From NCBI RefSeq assembly GCF_018603885.1, contig NZ_JAHGAW010000013.1, positions 62,001 through 126,000 on the forward strand: DNA of 64,000 bases, read 5' to 3'. A program made the position numbers and the translations under genes. Shown piece after piece: positions 33,682 to 41,973 of this stretch. The stretch's first letter is position 1; the number at the start of each line of letters is the position of its first letter. The DNA comes from Sphingobium nicotianae (GTDB lineage: Bacteria; Pseudomonadota; Alphaproteobacteria; Sphingomonadales; Sphingomonadaceae). Below the pieces are notes generated by a model that saw only the letters and a list, made by a program, of their open reading frames with translations, searched no databases and was not told the DNA's origin.

Positions 33682-34311
33682 ATGTCTGCCTCGCTGCGGT
33701 CCATCTGTCTTGTCGCCAGCCTTGCCTTGCTCTCGGCCTGTCAGCCGCGCACGCAGGCCGACAATCTCGCCGATCTCGATGCCAAGCTCACCAATGGCGC
33801 GGACAATATGGTCAATGGGGCGGGCGATGCTGATGAGGCGATCGCGCTCGCTGCGGCGGGCGGACGCATCGAGAAGGCGCCGGCGGCGGTCGAGACCAAG
33901 CATGTCGCGCCGGCCGGGCATGCCCTGGGCGACCTCGCGGGCAGCGCGAGCGCATCGGGCCAGGGTGGCAGCCCCTGCGCGAAAAACGTCAAATATGGCA
34001 ATGAGTGGGCGGACCGCATGCCCGAGGCGTTCCGCGTCTATCCCGGCGCGAAGCTGGCCGAGGCGGCGGGTGTCGATGAGGCGCATTGCACGCTGCGCAT
34101 CATCAGCTTCACCACCGCGACCGGCATCGATCCGATCATCGACTATTATTACACGCTGGCGCGCCGCGCCGGTTACGACGGCGAGCATCTGGTGAGCAAT
34201 GGCGAGCATCAGCTCGGCGGCACCAATCCCAAGGGCGCGGCCTATATCGTCTTCGCCCGCCGCCTCGCCAACGGCCAGAGCGAGGTTGATGTCGTCGCCA
34301 ACGCCCAGTGA
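33682..34311 (+). CDS. Lipoprotein, unknown function
   Basis: This is a 209-aa protein with a lipoprotein signal (MSASLRSICLVASLALLSAC, lipobox LLSAC with Cys20). A low-complexity region (about 25-95, rich in A, D, G) leads to a folded C-terminal half with two cysteines (SPCAKNVKYGNEWADRMP ... EAHCTLRIISFTT) and an alpha/beta pattern (GIDPIIDYYYTLARRAGYDGEH). It is probably anchored in the inner or outer membrane facing the periplasm. Confidence 0.8.
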   Translation: MSASLRSICLVASLALLSACQPRTQADNLADLDAKLTNGADNMVNGAGDADEAIALAAAGGRIEKAPAAVETKHVAPAGHALGDLAGSASASGQGGSPCAKNVKYGNEWADRMPEAFRVYPGAKLAEAAGVDEAHCTLRIISFTTATGIDPIIDYYYTLARRAGYDGEHLVSNGEHQLGGTNPKGAAYIVFARRLANGQSEVDVVANAQ

Positions 34312-34383
34312 GGCACGCGACCTTTATCGTTCCGAAATAGCTACCATGATAGATAATGGCGACATGATAGGGTAGCAGCACCT

Positions 34384-34764
34384 ATGTACGGTCATCTCTC
34401 CTTCGAGGCGGATCTTGCCGACGGATTCGTGACGGTCTCGGGTGCCGGCATGTGGTCGGCCGAACGCGCCGCGACGCATTTTCGCGATCTTGAGCGGGCG
34501 ATCCTCAAGATCCGGCGTGAGCATGGCGCGGTGCGCGTCCTCGTCGATCTGCATGCGGCAGCCGTCCAGACCGCCGAAACCGCCGCCGTCGTGCGCGAGT
34601 GGACGGGGCGCATCTATCGCGCTGCCGATCGCGTCGCGGTGGTCTGCGCGACCGCCCTCCTCGCGATGCAGATCAAGCGCATGGCCGATGTCGACACGCT
34701 TGCGACCTTTCATGAGATCGGGCCGGCTGAACAGTGGATCGGCCCCCGCCGGAAAAGCGCCTGA
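34384..34764 (+). CDS. Small cytosolic protein, STAS-like fold possible
   Basis: This is a 126-aa protein without a signal. The pattern of strand and helix (GHLSFEADLADGFVTVSGAGMWSAE, VRVLVDLHAAAVQTAE, RVAVVCATALLAMQIKRMA) resembles STAS/SpoIIAA-like or DUF3478-like proteins, but no phosphoacceptor serine motif is seen. It is preceded by an AT-rich patch with GCTACC/GGTAGC arms. Assignment is tentative. Confidence 0.6.
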   Translation: MYGHLSFEADLADGFVTVSGAGMWSAERAATHFRDLERAILKIRREHGAVRVLVDLHAAAVQTAETAAVVREWTGRIYRAADRVAVVCATALLAMQIKRMADVDTLATFHEIGPAEQWIGPRRKSA

Positions 34765-34767
34765 CGC

Positions 34768-35304
34768 CTAGATCGCTTCTGGATCGCCCCGCGCCCCGGC
34801 GGCATAGGCCCTGAGGCGGAGAAAATAGCGTCGGACCTGCGCGACCAGATCGCGCACCGCCCCGCTCGCAATGTCCTCCCGCGTCCAGCCCGGCGTCGGC
34901 GCCAGTTGCGCGGCGAACGCATCGAGCGCGCGCCGCTCCGCCTCGGGCAGCGCAAGCATCTGCGCCGCCGCGACCAGCATCCGGGTCTCATGGGCGGCCT
35001 TCACCTCCGTGAGCGCCGCCATCATCGGCTTGAGCAGTTGCGGGTCGTCGCGCCAGGAGCGCCCGCCGAACAATGCCTGCGTCACATATTGGCCGGCGCC
35101 GTGGCAGTCATAGTCGATGCAGCCCTGGAAGCCCCGGTCCGCCAGCGCATCGTGGATGCCGCACAGGCCGGACGCGCGAAGGTTCGGGCATGGCTCGCCG
35201 GCCGGCTTGTCGATGGCGAACAGCGCGGACCGGTCGAACGCCAGCCCGATGCAGCAGAGCGCGGCGCACCGCGTGCAGTCTGCGCGCAAGCTGGGAGCGG
35301 TCAT
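34768..35304 (-). CDS. Cysteine-rich protein, possible metal binding, unknown function
   Basis: This is a 178-aa protein with many cysteines at the front: DCTRCAALCCIGL, EPCPNL, GLCGIHDAL, GCIDYDCHGAGQ. The block CTRCAALCC...FDRSALFAIDKPAGEPCPNL is like the N-terminal part of some pentapeptide-repeat proteins, but no pentapeptide repeats follow here; the rest is helical. The Cys pattern could hold zinc or an Fe-S cluster. The ATG at 35304 is chosen, although the frame is open to 35475. Confidence 0.72.
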   Translation of the reverse strand: MTAPSLRADCTRCAALCCIGLAFDRSALFAIDKPAGEPCPNLRASGLCGIHDALADRGFQGCIDYDCHGAGQYVTQALFGGRSWRDDPQLLKPMMAALTEVKAAHETRMLVAAAQMLALPEAERRALDAFAAQLAPTPGWTREDIASGAVRDLVAQVRRYFLRLRAYAAGARGDPEAI

Positions 35305-35437
35305 ACCGGCGATCCGATGGCTGATGGCGAAAGCGGCTGCCCATGAAGGCAGGTCCGCGCGATCTCTAGCCAGCGGGCGGCTCGGGCGCAAGAACGAGAC
35401 ATTCCCACTTCGCCCAAAAGCGGCTAGGGCCTCTCGC

Positions 35438-35824
35438 ATGACCAACATCTTCCTCGTCCTCATCGGCGGCGGCATCGGCGCGGTGCTGCGCTACCTGCTC
35501 GGCATGGCCAGCCTGCGCCTGATCGGGCCGGGCTATCCCTGGGGCACGCTCGGCGCCAATGTCATCGGCGGCTTCGTCATGGGGCTCGTCGCGGGCTTCC
35601 TCGCGATGCGCTATCAGGGCGCGAGCGGCGAGCAGATCCGCCTCTTCTTCGCGGTCGGTATTCTCGGCGGCTTCACCACCTTCTCGTCCTTCAGCCTCGA
35701 AACCATGCTGATGCTGGAGCGCGGCGATGCGCTCGGCGCGCTCGGCTATGTCCTCGTCTCGGTCATCGCCTCGGTCGGCGCGCTGGCGCTCGGCCTCGCG
35801 ATCATGCGGGGTGCGACGGCATGA
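35438..35824 (+). CDS. crcB: Fluoride efflux channel CrcB (Fluc)
   Basis: This 128-aa membrane protein with four helices expels fluoride. Family motifs are present: GGGIGAVLRYLL, YPWGTLGANVIGGFVMGL (the conserved GT-x2-xN region) and GFTTFSSFSLE. No fluoride riboswitch is recognisable upstream. Its TGA overlaps the ATG of the pseudouridine synthase gene (ATGA). Confidence 0.95.
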   Translation: MTNIFLVLIGGGIGAVLRYLLGMASLRLIGPGYPWGTLGANVIGGFVMGLVAGFLAMRYQGASGEQIRLFFAVGILGGFTTFSSFSLETMLMLERGDALGALGYVLVSVIASVGALALGLAIMRGATA

Positions 35825-37107
35825 GCAAGAGCAAGGCAGGCGATCCCGCCGCCGTCCGCCAGTTCACCGTGCAGGCCGATGATGACGGCATCCGGCTCGA
35901 TCGCTGGTTCAAGCGGCACATGCCGGACGTCACTTTCGCCGTCGTGTCGCGCTGGGCGCGGACCGGGCAGTTGCGCGTCGATGGCGCGCGCGCCACCCCG
36001 GGCGATCGCCTCGCCGAGGGCCAGCAGCTGCGCGTGCCACCGCTCGAACCGGTGGCAACGACGTCCGGCCGCAAGACGATCGCGCGCAAGCCGCTCACCC
36101 AGGACCAGATGGACTTTGCCGAGAGTCTCGTCATCCACCGCGATGCGCATGCGCTGGTCATCAACAAGCCCCCCGGCCTCGCCACGCAGGGCGGCACCAA
36201 GACGCACGAGCATGTCGACGGCCTGCTCGATGCGCTGATGTTCGAGCGCGACGATCGGCCGCGCCTCGTCCACCGGCTCGACAAGGACACCAGCGGCGCG
36301 CTCCTGCTCGCGCGCTCGGCCCGGGCGGCCGCGCATTTTGCCAAGAGTTTCTCGTCGCGCACGGCGCGGAAAGTCTATTGGGCAATCGTGGTCGGCGTGC
36401 CCCCCGTCAATGACGGCATGATCGACCTGCCGCTCGCCAAGCAGCCGGGCTCGGGCGGCGAGAAGATGCATGTCGACGAGGCCGAGGGCATGCCCGCGCG
36501 GACGCGCTATCGCGTCATCTCGCGCGCCGGCAATCGCGCCGCCTGGCTCGAACTGCAGCCGCTCACCGGCCGCACCCACCAGATCCGCGTCCATCTCGCC
36601 GCGATCGGCTTCCCGATCGTCGGCGACGGCAAATATGGCGGCAAGGACGCCTTCCTCTCCGGTTCGATCAGCCGCAAGATGCATCTCCACGCCCGCCGTC
36701 TGCGCATCGACCATCCGGATGGCTCACCGCTCGACGTGATCGCCGATCTGCCCAGCCATTTCGCCGAGACGCTGGCGAGCCTCGGCTTCGAGGAGAGCGA
36801 GGGCGATCTGCCGCTGGAGGACAAGATCAAGCCCAGCGGCGGCGAGAAGAAGGCGATGGAGAAACGCGCCTCGACCGCCCATGCCAAGGATCTGCGCAAG
36901 GCGCGGCGCGGCGAGCGGCGTGGCCGGTCGGGTGGCGGCGCCAGCGGCGGCAAGCCCCCGAGCGGCAAGCGGGCGGACGGCAAGGCGCCCTCCGCGAAGC
37001 CCGGCGCCAAGGCCAGGACCGGCCCGGCGAAGCCCGCGCGATCCCGCCCGGCCGCCGGCAAGCCGACGCCCTCCCGCAGCGGCCCGCCCAAACCCCGGCG
37101 CGGGTGA
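35821..37107 (+). CDS. RluA/RluC-family pseudouridine synthase with a long basic tail
   Basis: This is a 428-aa enzyme. It has an S4 domain (IRLDRWFKRHMPDVTFAVVSRWARTGQLRV), then the synthase domain with NKPPGLATQGG, the catalytic Asp in HRLDKDTSGALLLA, and RTHQIRVHLAAIGFPIVGDGKYGG. The last 90 or so residues are Lys/Arg/Gly/Pro/Ala-rich (from about 340) and likely disordered, an RNA-binding extension. It probably modifies 23S rRNA. It is coupled to crcB by a 4-bp overlap. Confidence 0.92.
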   Translation: MSKSKAGDPAAVRQFTVQADDDGIRLDRWFKRHMPDVTFAVVSRWARTGQLRVDGARATPGDRLAEGQQLRVPPLEPVATTSGRKTIARKPLTQDQMDFAESLVIHRDAHALVINKPPGLATQGGTKTHEHVDGLLDALMFERDDRPRLVHRLDKDTSGALLLARSARAAAHFAKSFSSRTARKVYWAIVVGVPPVNDGMIDLPLAKQPGSGGEKMHVDEAEGMPARTRYRVISRAGNRAAWLELQPLTGRTHQIRVHLAAIGFPIVGDGKYGGKDAFLSGSISRKMHLHARRLRIDHPDGSPLDVIADLPSHFAETLASLGFEESEGDLPLEDKIKPSGGEKKAMEKRASTAHAKDLRKARRGERRGRSGGGASGGKPPSGKRADGKAPSAKPGAKARTGPAKPARSRPAAGKPTPSRSGPPKPRRG

Positions 37108-37158
37108 TGCAGCATAGAGCGAAGCGATGATCCGGAATGTCCTTCTGAGCAGACAGAT

Positions 37159-37575
37159 ATGAAGGCGCGACTACTCATCATGTCGACCTTGCTCTTCGTC
37201 CTTCTTGAGGCATGCAGGCTCAAGCTCGGCTTGGAGATCATGAATGCGGGCGCGAAAAAGATCCAAATCTCCCTTGGTTCTCAGACCGAGACCATTGTTC
37301 CGGGCCTCAGCTTTCACGCGACCTTTCCTGCACCTGACGAAAGTCAGAGAATTTTCGTGAAATCGCCGTCCTGTCGGTACGAATATCTCCTACCCAATCT
37401 CGACCTGCAGCCTTGGAACTCCTTGATCGGGGATTCTGTAAAATTCCGCTGGTTCGACGATGGCCGTTTGATGGCTTATCCGCCAACGCCTGACGTGAAG
37501 CTCAAAAATAATCCTCAACGAGCATCCAGCGATGAGGTCCGTACCATCCGTCCAAGCAAGGCTTCGTGTCACTGA
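37159..37575 (+). CDS. Putative small lipoprotein of lower G+C, unknown function
   Basis: This is a 138-aa frame starting MKARLLIMSTLLFVLLEAC, a lipoprotein signal with lipobox LLEAC (Cys19). The mature part is beta-rich (KIQISLGSQTETIVPGLSFHATF). Its base composition is near 50% G+C, visibly lower than neighbours, with more A/T in third positions, which suggests recent acquisition. No family is recognised. Confidence 0.55.
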   Translation: MKARLLIMSTLLFVLLEACRLKLGLEIMNAGAKKIQISLGSQTETIVPGLSFHATFPAPDESQRIFVKSPSCRYEYLLPNLDLQPWNSLIGDSVKFRWFDDGRLMAYPPTPDVKLKNNPQRASSDEVRTIRPSKASCH

Positions 37576-37738
37576 GCAGGAAATTCTCGTTGCTTTCGAG
37601 GGAAGGTTGCATTGGCCTACGCGCCGCAGCGGCACGATTCGTTGATATGATCAACCAACCTCTTTCCGCCGGCCCGGCCCGCTGATAGCTTCACCCCGTC
37701 AGGCGCATCGACGCCGGCAGGGCAGAGGGAGAGACATC

Positions 37739-38611
37739 ATGATCAGGATGGGCCTTGTCATCGGATCGCTCCTGCTGGCGACCGCTCCGGCCCTCGCTCA
37801 GACGCCCACGCCGCCCAGCCCCTATGCCCCGCTGCAGGACCATCCGAGCTGCACCCGCGCGGAGCTGGTCAAAGCGACCGACGCCTATGTCGCGGGCCAG
37901 CAGGCGGGCAGCCTCGCCGGCCTGCCGCTCGATGACAAGGCGCATTTCCTCGAGAATATGGCGACGGTCGAGAAGAGCGCCGGCCTGTGGAACACCGCGC
38001 TCCCCGTCGCGCACGCGCAGAGCTTCCACGACGAGACGCGCTGCAAGAGCTTCACCGAGATCATCGTGACGCAGGGCGGCCATCCCTATGTGATCGGCAC
38101 CCGGCTCTATATGCACAATGGCAAGGTCATCCGCCTCGACAGCCTCGTCACCGACAAGGGCGACTGGCTGTTCAATGCCAATGCCTATCTCAAATATACC
38201 AGCGCCGAGGACTGGAAGCCGCTCCCCGCCGCGCAGCGGACCGCGCCCGCCGAGCTGATCCGTGGCGCCAATGCCTATCTCGACGCGTTCAGCGACAAGT
38301 ATACCGACATCCCCTGGGGCACGCCCTGCGCGCGGCTGGAGGGCGGCGCCTACACCAATCGCGATGGCAAGCCGGACGCTTCATGCAACATCGGCATCCC
38401 GCCCGGCGTGCTCTACATCGTCAATCGCGACTATCTGATCGACACGCAGATGGGCGTCATCAATGTCTTCTGCCGCTTCGGTAATTCGACGAGCGGCGCG
38501 CCGGACAGCCACGTCTTCCGCTTCGTCGACGGCAAGATCCGGCAGGTCCACACGATCAGCGTGACCGCCGGTCCGCAGGCGGACGACAACGGGGCGATCA
38601 TCCGCAACTGA
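37739..38611 (+). CDS. Secreted protein with two related domains, unknown function
   Basis: This is a 290-aa protein with a signal peptide (MIRMGLVIGSLLLATAPALAQ). Two similar halves each begin with a helix (CTRAELVKATDAYVAGQQ; PAELIRGANAYLDAFSD) and continue in beta strands, like NTF2/SnoaL-type folds. Four cysteines may form disulfides. GGGAGAG stands just upstream of the ATG. The fold suggestion is tentative and no activity is claimed. Confidence 0.75.
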   Translation: MIRMGLVIGSLLLATAPALAQTPTPPSPYAPLQDHPSCTRAELVKATDAYVAGQQAGSLAGLPLDDKAHFLENMATVEKSAGLWNTALPVAHAQSFHDETRCKSFTEIIVTQGGHPYVIGTRLYMHNGKVIRLDSLVTDKGDWLFNANAYLKYTSAEDWKPLPAAQRTAPAELIRGANAYLDAFSDKYTDIPWGTPCARLEGGAYTNRDGKPDASCNIGIPPGVLYIVNRDYLIDTQMGVINVFCRFGNSTSGAPDSHVFRFVDGKIRQVHTISVTAGPQADDNGAIIRN

Positions 38612-38627
38612 GCGGATCGCCCGGACC

Positions 38628-39329
38628 TCAGTGCGTGGCGTCGGTCAGCAGCGGCCGCGCATGCAGGGGCGGGAAGACGTCTTCGAGCGCCTTCGTGTCG
38701 GGCAGGACATAGACATAGCCGCCCTTCTTCTGGAACTGGGGCCGAACCCCCTTGTTGTAGAAGGCCAGCGGCACGTTGATGCAGCCGAAGGTGATGCGGT
38801 TGTCGTCCGGCGTCGGCGACAGCATCCGCTGGCGCCGTTTCTCCTTCGGGTTTGCCTTCGGGATCGGATGCATGGCGACGGACGTGGCGTAATCGACCCA
38901 GAGTACTTTCTGCCTGCCCGCCGCCAACCCGAATTTCGCCAGGAAGCGACCGGCCGGCGTCGTCTTTTCCGCGGGGCCGATCTCGGCAAGGCTCTTGGCG
39001 CCGATGCCGGGCGTGGCCTCGTCGCCGACCGCGATGCCGATTAGCACCGGCGCGTCGGCGAGGATGTTCCCTTGGGCATCGAAGAGAAAGGCCGCGGCTG
39101 CCGTCTTGTCGACGACGATATAGGGCAGCGACCTGTTGTCCCCGGAGGACGCGATCCAGTCGATCACGCGCGAGGCGGCCGGCGACCTGTCCCGTGCGGG
39201 ATGATCAGGCGCTTTCGCCGAACTTATCTCAGCCGTCGCCGATGCCGAAGGCCGAGCGTCCATCGCCGCCAGCGCTGGTATCGGGACGAACAGCGCAAGC
39301 CCGGCAAGCGCCCAAACAGCTTTGATCAT
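38628..39329 (-). CDS. Secreted L,D-transpeptidase-like protein (YkuD/ErfK-type)
   Basis: This is a 233-aa protein with a signal peptide (MIKAVWALAGLALFVPIPALAA). The catalytic signature is near the end: RITFGCINVPLAFY, with Cys in the GCINV motif, preceded by the conserved histidine block VAMHPIPKANP. L,D-transpeptidases cross-link peptidoglycan or attach proteins to it. A GTG four codons earlier is an alternative start. It is convergent with the gene at 37739. Confidence 0.82.
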   Translation of the reverse strand: MIKAVWALAGLALFVPIPALAAMDARPSASATAEISSAKAPDHPARDRSPAASRVIDWIASSGDNRSLPYIVVDKTAAAAFLFDAQGNILADAPVLIGIAVGDEATPGIGAKSLAEIGPAEKTTPAGRFLAKFGLAAGRQKVLWVDYATSVAMHPIPKANPKEKRRQRMLSPTPDDNRITFGCINVPLAFYNKGVRPQFQKKGGYVYVLPDTKALEDVFPPLHARPLLTDATH

Positions 39330-39420
39330 CGAGAGATGCACTCAGGGGAATGTCGGCGCCCGGAAGAGCGCCGACACGACATAATAGCAATATCCGATCT
39401 GCGGTAGCAGGTTTGGGATC

Positions 39421-39723
39421 TTAATTGCGCGCGCGCTTGCGCTGGTTCTCCTGCATCTTCTGCTCGATGCCATCGACACGGGCATTGAGCTGATCGATGC
39501 GCTGGCCATTGTTCTGGGCCTGACCGGCGGCGGATTGCGCCTCACCCAGGGCCTGTTTCGCCGTGCCGTCCGTCGCCGCCAGCTTCGCCTCGAGCGCATC
39601 GACGCGCTGGCTCACCGTGGCAACCTGCTCACGCACGAAATCCTTGGTGGCGCACCCGCCCAGACCCAGGGACGTCGCCAATACGGCGCACACGGGAACG
39701 AGTTTCTTCAAAGCTTGCGACAT
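39421..39723 (-). CDS. Small outer-membrane lipoprotein with coiled coil (Lpp-like)
   Basis: This is a 100-aa protein: a lipoprotein signal (lipobox LGLGGC, Cys24), then a continuous coiled coil (VREQVATVSQRVDALEAKL ... IDQLNARVDGIEQKMQENQRKRARN). This is the plan of Lpp/Braun-like lipoproteins, but the terminal residue is Asn, not Lys, so attachment to peptidoglycan in the E. coli way is unlikely. GGGAGAAA is just upstream of the ATG. Confidence 0.8.
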   Translation of the reverse strand: MSQALKKLVPVCAVLATSLGLGGCATKDFVREQVATVSQRVDALEAKLAATDGTAKQALGEAQSAAGQAQNNGQRIDQLNARVDGIEQKMQENQRKRARN

Positions 39724-39921
39724 CTGATTTCTCCCATCATTGACCCCCGCAAAATGTCCCAACCCGAGCGCCGGGAGAGCGACAATGGGTTTCGGCCCAG
39801 CCGTGCATTCGGCCAGTTGAATGGTTAATTGGGAGTGCTCGCGTTTGGCGACCCCGCACCCCCCTTTTGAACAAACCACGCTTCCACCTTCTCCCCTCTG
39901 GCATCCCCGCGCCCATCCGCT

Positions 39922-40593
39922 ATGACGCGGCCCATGTCCCTGCGCCTCGCCATTTTCGATTGTGACGGCACGCTCGTCGACAGCCAGCACGCGATCGTCG
40001 CGGCGATGGAGCATGCCTTCGCGGCGGAGTCCGTGCCGCCGCCCTCCCGCGCGCAGATCCTCTCGATCGTCGGCTTGTCGCTGCAGGAGGCAATCGCGCG
40101 ACTGGCGCCGGAGGCGTCGCCTGCTCTGGTGCTGGCGGTGCGGGAACATTATCGCACTTATAATGTCCGCATCCGCGAGAGCGGCGCGGCGTTCGATCCG
40201 CTCTATGACGGCATCGCGCCGCTGCTCGACCGGCTCGTGGCGGAGGACTGGCTGCTCGGCGTCGCCACCGGCAAGTCGATCCGCGGCCTGCGCCATGTCC
40301 TCGCCACGCATAATCTGACCAGCCATTTCGTCACGCTGCAGACCGCCGACCATCATCCCTCCAAGCCGCATCCCTCGATGATCGAGACGGCGCTGGCCGA
40401 GACCGGCGTCGATCGCGCCAATGCCGTGATGATCGGCGACACCAGCTTCGACATGATGATGGCCCAAGCCGCCCGCGTGCGCGCGCTCGGGGTCGGCTGG
40501 GGCTATCATCCGCCGGGCGAGCTGTTCGCGGCCGGCGCCGCAAGCGTGGCGATGGACTCGGCGGAGCTTGGCCGCCATATCGGCCTGCCATGA
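39922..40593 (+). CDS. HAD-family phosphatase (phosphoglycolate phosphatase-like)
   Basis: This 223-aa HAD subfamily IA enzyme has motif I FDCDGTLVDS (nucleophile Asp, acid Asp), motif II GVATGKS, Lys in HPSKPHPSM, and motif IV VMIGDTSFDMMMA. The cap domain inserts after motif I. It hydrolyses a small phosphate ester; phosphoglycolate is only a guess. Its TGA lies within a 27-bp sequence repeated at 41947-41973, and in the presumed ancestral order it overlapped the start of the gene now at 41967. Confidence 0.92.
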   Translation: MTRPMSLRLAIFDCDGTLVDSQHAIVAAMEHAFAAESVPPPSRAQILSIVGLSLQEAIARLAPEASPALVLAVREHYRTYNVRIRESGAAFDPLYDGIAPLLDRLVAEDWLLGVATGKSIRGLRHVLATHNLTSHFVTLQTADHHPSKPHPSMIETALAETGVDRANAVMIGDTSFDMMMAQAARVRALGVGWGYHPPGELFAAGAASVAMDSAELGRHIGLP

Positions 40594-40596
40594 GCG
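40570..40596 (+). repeat. 27-bp direct repeat, upstream copy (HAD gene 3' end)
   Basis: The sequence begins GGCCGCCATATCGGCCTGCC and continues ATGAGCG. It is identical to 41947-41973 with different bases on both outer sides. This copy encodes the end of the HAD phosphatase and its TGA stop. Confidence 0.95.
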
Positions 40597-40717
40597 CCGA
40601 TCTCGCACCCTGACGTCGGTTCGCGGGCCGCTATCTTTGCGCGATATTAACCTTATCCTCCATGACGACGACGGGGTGAATTGGCATGATCCTTCATGCC
40701 GATGGCGGGGGGAATTC

Positions 40718-41908
40718 ATGAGCTTGGCGATTTCAGCGCCACGGCATCGCTATGTTGCGCTCGACAGCCTGCGCGGCATCTGCGCCTGCATGGTGATTCT
40801 ATATCATATTCCCAGCGGCAGCGCCTTCGCGCAGCTCCCGGTCATCCGGCACGGTGGCTTGTTCGTCGACTTCTTTTTTGTGCTTTCCGGCCTCGTCATC
40901 GGGTCAAGCTACGGCCAGCGCCTCGCCGACGGTTATGCGCTGAAGCGCTACATGACGCTGCGCTTTTTCCGCGTCTATCCGCTGCATCTGGTCATGCTGC
41001 TGATCTATCTGGCTTTCGAAGTTGGCTTCGCGCTGCTCGCGCCGGGCGGCGCGGGGCGGCGGCCTTTCGAGGGCAGCTATTCGCTTCCCTCCTTCATCTC
41101 CGCCTTGTTCCTGGTGCAGATCTTTTTCGGGCGTGACGCCACGCCGTGGAACGGGCCGAGCTGGTCGAATGCCGCCGAGTTCTGGACCTATCTCATCTTC
41201 GCCGGCGTGATGAAGCTACTGCCGCGCCTCACCGTGCCGCTGTGCATCCTGGTCGCCCTGGCGGTGCCGCCGTATCTCGCCGTGCTGACCGATCGCAACA
41301 TCAACGTCGGGCATGACGGCGCGTTGGCGCGTTGCCTGTATGGCTTCGCGATGGGTCTGCTGTGCTGGAAGCTGCCGGCGCGCCTGCGCGAGCGGTCGAA
41401 CGCGCCATGGGTGGATGATGCCCTCGAACTGGCGATGGTCGCGCTGTGCGTCGCTTTCGTCTGGGTGGCCGGCGTCACCCGCCTGTCGCTCGCTGCGCCC
41501 TTGGTCTTCTTCCTGGTGGTGGTGATCTTCTCGCGCCAGCGCGGCATCGTCAGTCGCCTGCTCGGGCGAGCGCCCTTCGTGATGCTGGGCACGCTTTCTT
41601 ATTCCATCTACATGATCCACGGCTTCCTGCTGTGGCGCTATCTCAACGTCCTGAGCGTCGGGGCGCGCTTCACCGGCCTCGATCTCGTGAGGTCCGTTGG
41701 CGGCGAGACCCGGCTGACCAGCGACCCGCTGCTCTACGGCCTGCTGGTCGCCGTGTTTTTTGCGGGTGTGCTCGTCGCGGCCCATCTGTCTTGCCGGTTG
41801 ATCGAGGAGCCGGGCCGGAATCTTGGCAAAACGCTCGGCGCGCGCCGCAGGGATGATGACGATGGTACGCCGGTGATGCCCGCCGGCGTGAACCTGGAGA
41901 GTGCGTAG
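40718..41908 (+). CDS. Membrane acyltransferase, acyltransferase-3 (OafA/NodX) family
   Basis: This is a 396-aa protein with about ten membrane helices. The family opening is YVALDSLRGICACMVILYHI (catalytic-type His in YHIP), then LFVDFFFVLSGLVIGSSYGQR and RFFRVYPLHL. Such enzymes add acetyl or other acyl groups to exopolysaccharides, O-antigen or other surface sugars. The ATG has GGGGGGAA 5 nt upstream. The gene is the whole content of a 1.4-kb block between 27-bp direct repeats and interrupts an otherwise tight operon. It may serve the glycan made by the transferases at 47.6-50.2 kb (inference). Confidence 0.9.
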   Translation: MSLAISAPRHRYVALDSLRGICACMVILYHIPSGSAFAQLPVIRHGGLFVDFFFVLSGLVIGSSYGQRLADGYALKRYMTLRFFRVYPLHLVMLLIYLAFEVGFALLAPGGAGRRPFEGSYSLPSFISALFLVQIFFGRDATPWNGPSWSNAAEFWTYLIFAGVMKLLPRLTVPLCILVALAVPPYLAVLTDRNINVGHDGALARCLYGFAMGLLCWKLPARLRERSNAPWVDDALELAMVALCVAFVWVAGVTRLSLAAPLVFFLVVVIFSRQRGIVSRLLGRAPFVMLGTLSYSIYMIHGFLLWRYLNVLSVGARFTGLDLVRSVGGETRLTSDPLLYGLLVAVFFAGVLVAAHLSCRLIEEPGRNLGKTLGARRRDDDDGTPVMPAGVNLESA

Positions 41909-41946
41909 CTCTGAATCACGATGTCGCCATGGACAGGATCGCGCCC

Positions 41947-41973
41947 GGCCGCCATATCGGCCTGCCATGAGCG
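41947..41973 (+). repeat. 27-bp direct repeat, downstream copy (start of next operon gene)
   Basis: Identical to 40570-40596. In this copy the ATGAGCG end supplies the start codon (41967) of the 94-aa membrane protein, so it looks like the original gene junction. Confidence 0.95.

Noticed and set aside
35305..35437. Possible fluoride riboswitch before crcB
   Set aside because: Only fragments such as GGCTGATGGCG resemble the motif; the required pseudoknot and the typical GATGACTCCTAC-like end are missing.
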